A stretch of 64,000 bases of DNA, from contig CAZVLN010000008.1 of assembly GCA_964627995.1 (NCBI GenBank), positions 1 to 64,000 of the forward strand. Direction: 5' to 3'. The notes under the pieces were generated by a model. That model searched no databases. It saw only the letters and a program-made list of their open reading frames with translations, and was not told the origin of the DNA. Below are positions 62,494-64,000 of this stretch, piece after piece (positions within the stretch are counted from its first letter, which is position 1; each line of letters opens with the position of its first letter). This stretch comes from JAWLFI01 sp964627995 (GTDB lineage Bacteria; Bacteroidota; Bacteroidia; Chitinophagales; Saprospiraceae). Made by a program: the position numbers and the translations under genes.

Positions 62494-63144
62494 TTAGAGC
62501 AGCCAAGGGCTCGGATCCGGACAGTTTTCTTTGAAATACCCGAGCTGACTCTGGGCAGCAACTCCGGGATAATCACCCTTATAATCTCTAATGTCGCGAA
62601 TAAGCTGAAAATGCAAATGAGGTACCCAGCCTCCATTATCCTGCAAATCACCCATATGGCATAATTTCTGGCCTTTCTCTACCGGACCACCTGCTTCTAT
62701 TCCTTCTAAATCCGATTTTTGAAGGTGACCGTATAGCGCGAAACATACCTGCCCTTCCCAAATATGCTTTACGATTATTGTTGCACCATAATCAAAGGGT
62801 TTATCATTGAAAGCAAAACTATGAATGTACCCCTCTAATGGCGAAAAGATCGCTTGACCTGCCGACCCCCAAATATCGCACCCCAAGTGAATCTCCCTCA
62901 ATTCTTCTCCGCTAGTAAAATGGTTGGACCGGCGATATATGGAGCGTTTTTCCAAATAGCCACCATATCCTATAGAGGCGTCTGCAATGCTTATTTGCGA
63001 ATCCACACAATGCGCTAAACCTCGGTGTGTAATCAAATCATCATCTGGGCATGCATTTAAATCAATTGAGGCCCAGCCGGCCTTTCGCTCGTCGATTCCT
63101 AGAAGCGGGAATAATAGATCACTAGATGGAGGATGGTAAGCCAT
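62494..63144 (-). CDS. M23 family metallopeptidase domain protein
   Basis: This 216-residue protein contains the M23 zinc motifs HLGCDIWGSAGQAIFSPLEG (HxxxD) and HLHFQLIRD (HxH) with FALYGHLQKS between, so the site appears complete. M23 enzymes cut peptidoglycan cross-links. No signal peptide is visible, which is unusual for a wall enzyme; it may be exported otherwise, or act on another substrate in the cytoplasm. It stands alone between panC and the comM-like gene, with about 170 bases of non-coding DNA upstream. Confidence 0.87.
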   Translation of the reverse strand: MAYHPPSSDLLFPLLGIDERKAGWASIDLNACPDDDLITHRGLAHCVDSQISIADASIGYGGYLEKRSIYRRSNHFTSGEELREIHLGCDIWGSAGQAIFSPLEGYIHSFAFNDKPFDYGATIIVKHIWEGQVCFALYGHLQKSDLEGIEAGGPVEKGQKLCHMGDLQDNGGWVPHLHFQLIRDIRDYKGDYPGVAAQSQLGYFKENCPDPSPWLL

Positions 63145-63315
63145 ATATTTCTTGTTTAAAATGCGATTACCAAAATCGCAATAAGATCAGATCCCTAATG
63201 TAAGAAAGAAGTATTAATAATAAAACCATTCCAAAAGCTAGACCTAAACTTATAAATTGTGCTATAGGCACCAAAGGGATCACCCATGAATTTCATTCTA
63301 AGATCGAAAAATGCA

Positions 63316-64000
63316 TTACCCAGCCCATCCCGAGCGATCCAAATTGCGATATTGAATAGCTTCGGCGATATGTGCACTCTCAATGTCTTTTTCGCCAGCT
63401 AAATCGGCAATGGTGCGACCCACTTTTACAATCCGGTCGTAGGCGCGCGCTGAAAGCTGCAGTTGTTCCATCGCTCGCTTTAATAATGCAGAACTTTCAG
63501 GCTTAAGCTGACAACTTTGGCGGACAATGTGACTTGGCATTTGAGCATTACTGTAGATCGACATTCCGTCGAAGCGGCCGCATTGTTTTTTACGGGCGCA
63601 TTCTACCCGTTGTCGAATATCCGCTGATTTTTCCTTAGCCGGTTTAAAGTCGGATAGCTCGTCATATGAAACGGGTGTTACCTCGACGTGCAGATCAATG
63701 CGGTCCAATAGTGGTCCGGAAATCTTATTTAAATATCGTTTTACTTCTCCAGGGCCGCACATACACTCCTTCTCCGGGTGATTGTAAAATCCACACGGAC
63801 AGGGATTCATAGAAGCAATAAGCATGAAACTGGCGGGATAGTCTACCGTAATTCTCGCTCTTGAAATGGTAACCCGCCGCTCTTCCATGGGTTGCCGCAG
63901 CACCTCTAATACTTGCCGTTGGAATTCGGGCAATTCATCCAAAAATAGTACTCCATTATGAGCCAGCGAGATTTCGCCAGGCATGGGGTTTGATCCTCCC
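63316..64000 (-). CDS. ComM/YifB-type Mg-chelatase-like ATPase, C-terminal part (runs off window)
   Basis: The frame enters from the window edge (no start inside; GGSNPMPGEISLAHNGVLFLDEL begins at the edge) and ends at 63316. Visible are the Walker B-like VLFLDELPEF, the sensor region SFMLIASMNPCPCG, a Cys-rich segment (CPCGFYNHPEKECMC) and the C-terminal domain with LSARAYDRIVKVGRTIADL. This is the C-terminal 228 residues of the ComM/YifB family, about half of the usual 500. ComM is a hexameric branch-migration helicase for natural transformation. An ATG within the frame at 63984 is not the true start. Confidence 0.95.
   Translation of the reverse strand, partial: GGSNPMPGEISLAHNGVLFLDELPEFQRQVLEVLRQPMEERRVTISRARITVDYPASFMLIASMNPCPCGFYNHPEKECMCGPGEVKRYLNKISGPLLDRIDLHVEVTPVSYDELSDFKPAKEKSADIRQRVECARKKQCGRFDGMSIYSNAQMPSHIVRQSCQLKPESSALLKRAMEQLQLSARAYDRIVKVGRTIADLAGEKDIESAHIAEAIQYRNLDRSGWAG

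Noticed and set aside
1..64000. tRNA, rRNA, CRISPR arrays, prophage or insertion sequence genes
   Set aside because: No T-loop-like tRNA signatures, rRNA stretches, regularly spaced short repeats, transposase or integrase proteins were seen on reading both strands.

Overview
The window looks like chromosomal DNA from a Bacteroidota bacterium, most likely a Saprospiria-type (Lewinella/Saprospira-like) gliding or surface-attached marine organism. The signs are many very large secreted proteins ending in type IX secretion system (T9SS) sorting domains (both the short type A tail and the CHU_C/gliding-associated type B tail), a PorP/SprF protein, Bacteroidota-type -7 promoter boxes (TAnnTTTG) in front of many genes, weak ribosome binding sites, and moderately AT-rich DNA. 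I see no rRNA, tRNA, CRISPR array, phage or classical insertion sequence. No taxonomic assignment can be proved from the sequence alone.

Layout. 1-10861 (minus): a secretion/adhesion block with a partial P-domain/HYR secreted protein, a small secreted protein, a PorP/SprF protein, a type B protein with three cohesin-like modules plus SprB repeats, and a 1279-residue type A protein with a dockerin-like module. 10862-12526: an orphan LuxR-type response regulator with Glu at the phospho-acceptor position, bracketed by two inverted copies of a GC-rich structured repeat. 12527-19811 (plus): two tandem paralogous 1200-residue secreted zinc metalloproteases. 19855-27386: MATE transporter, PASTA protein, another T9SS cargo, rhodanese, dcd with a WD40 protein, a phosphopantetheinyl transferase and a small lipoprotein. 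27473-32823 (minus): gcvP, metK and a FAA-hydrolase, with a second inverted repeat pair between the last two. 32974-39532 (plus): DUF2723 glycosyltransferase-like protein, rpiB, M28 peptidase, mtaB. 39510-45709: acyltransferase, an ECF sigma cassette, a TPR protein, rpsF-rpsR-rplI, and an alpha/beta hydrolase. 45710-46565: gene-poor DNA with a fifth repeat copy. 46566-57971: secreted esterase, type B adhesin, D-Ala-D-Ala dipeptidase, ligA, a Gcr-family membrane protein, Nudix, PhoD-like phosphatase, dodecin. 58096-64000 (minus): a tight five-gene operon (panC, flippase-like protein, rfaE2-like, Nif3-like, zinc-ribbon coiled coil), an M23 peptidase, and a partial comM/yifB.

How the genes fit together. 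Housekeeping functions (glycine cleavage, SAM synthesis, pantothenate synthesis, DNA ligation, ribosomal proteins, tRNA modification) are interleaved with surface and secretion functions. The PorP/SprF protein is predicted to serve export or anchoring of the cohesin/SprB-repeat protein next to it. The neighbouring dockerin-bearing protein could dock onto the cohesin-like modules (inference).

The least ordinary feature is a family of five GC-rich, hairpin-rich intergenic elements sharing a GCG..AGGGAT head and a CGCCCAAAAA-type tail. Four of them form two inverted pairs with tails facing outward, one pair enclosing the response regulator gene.
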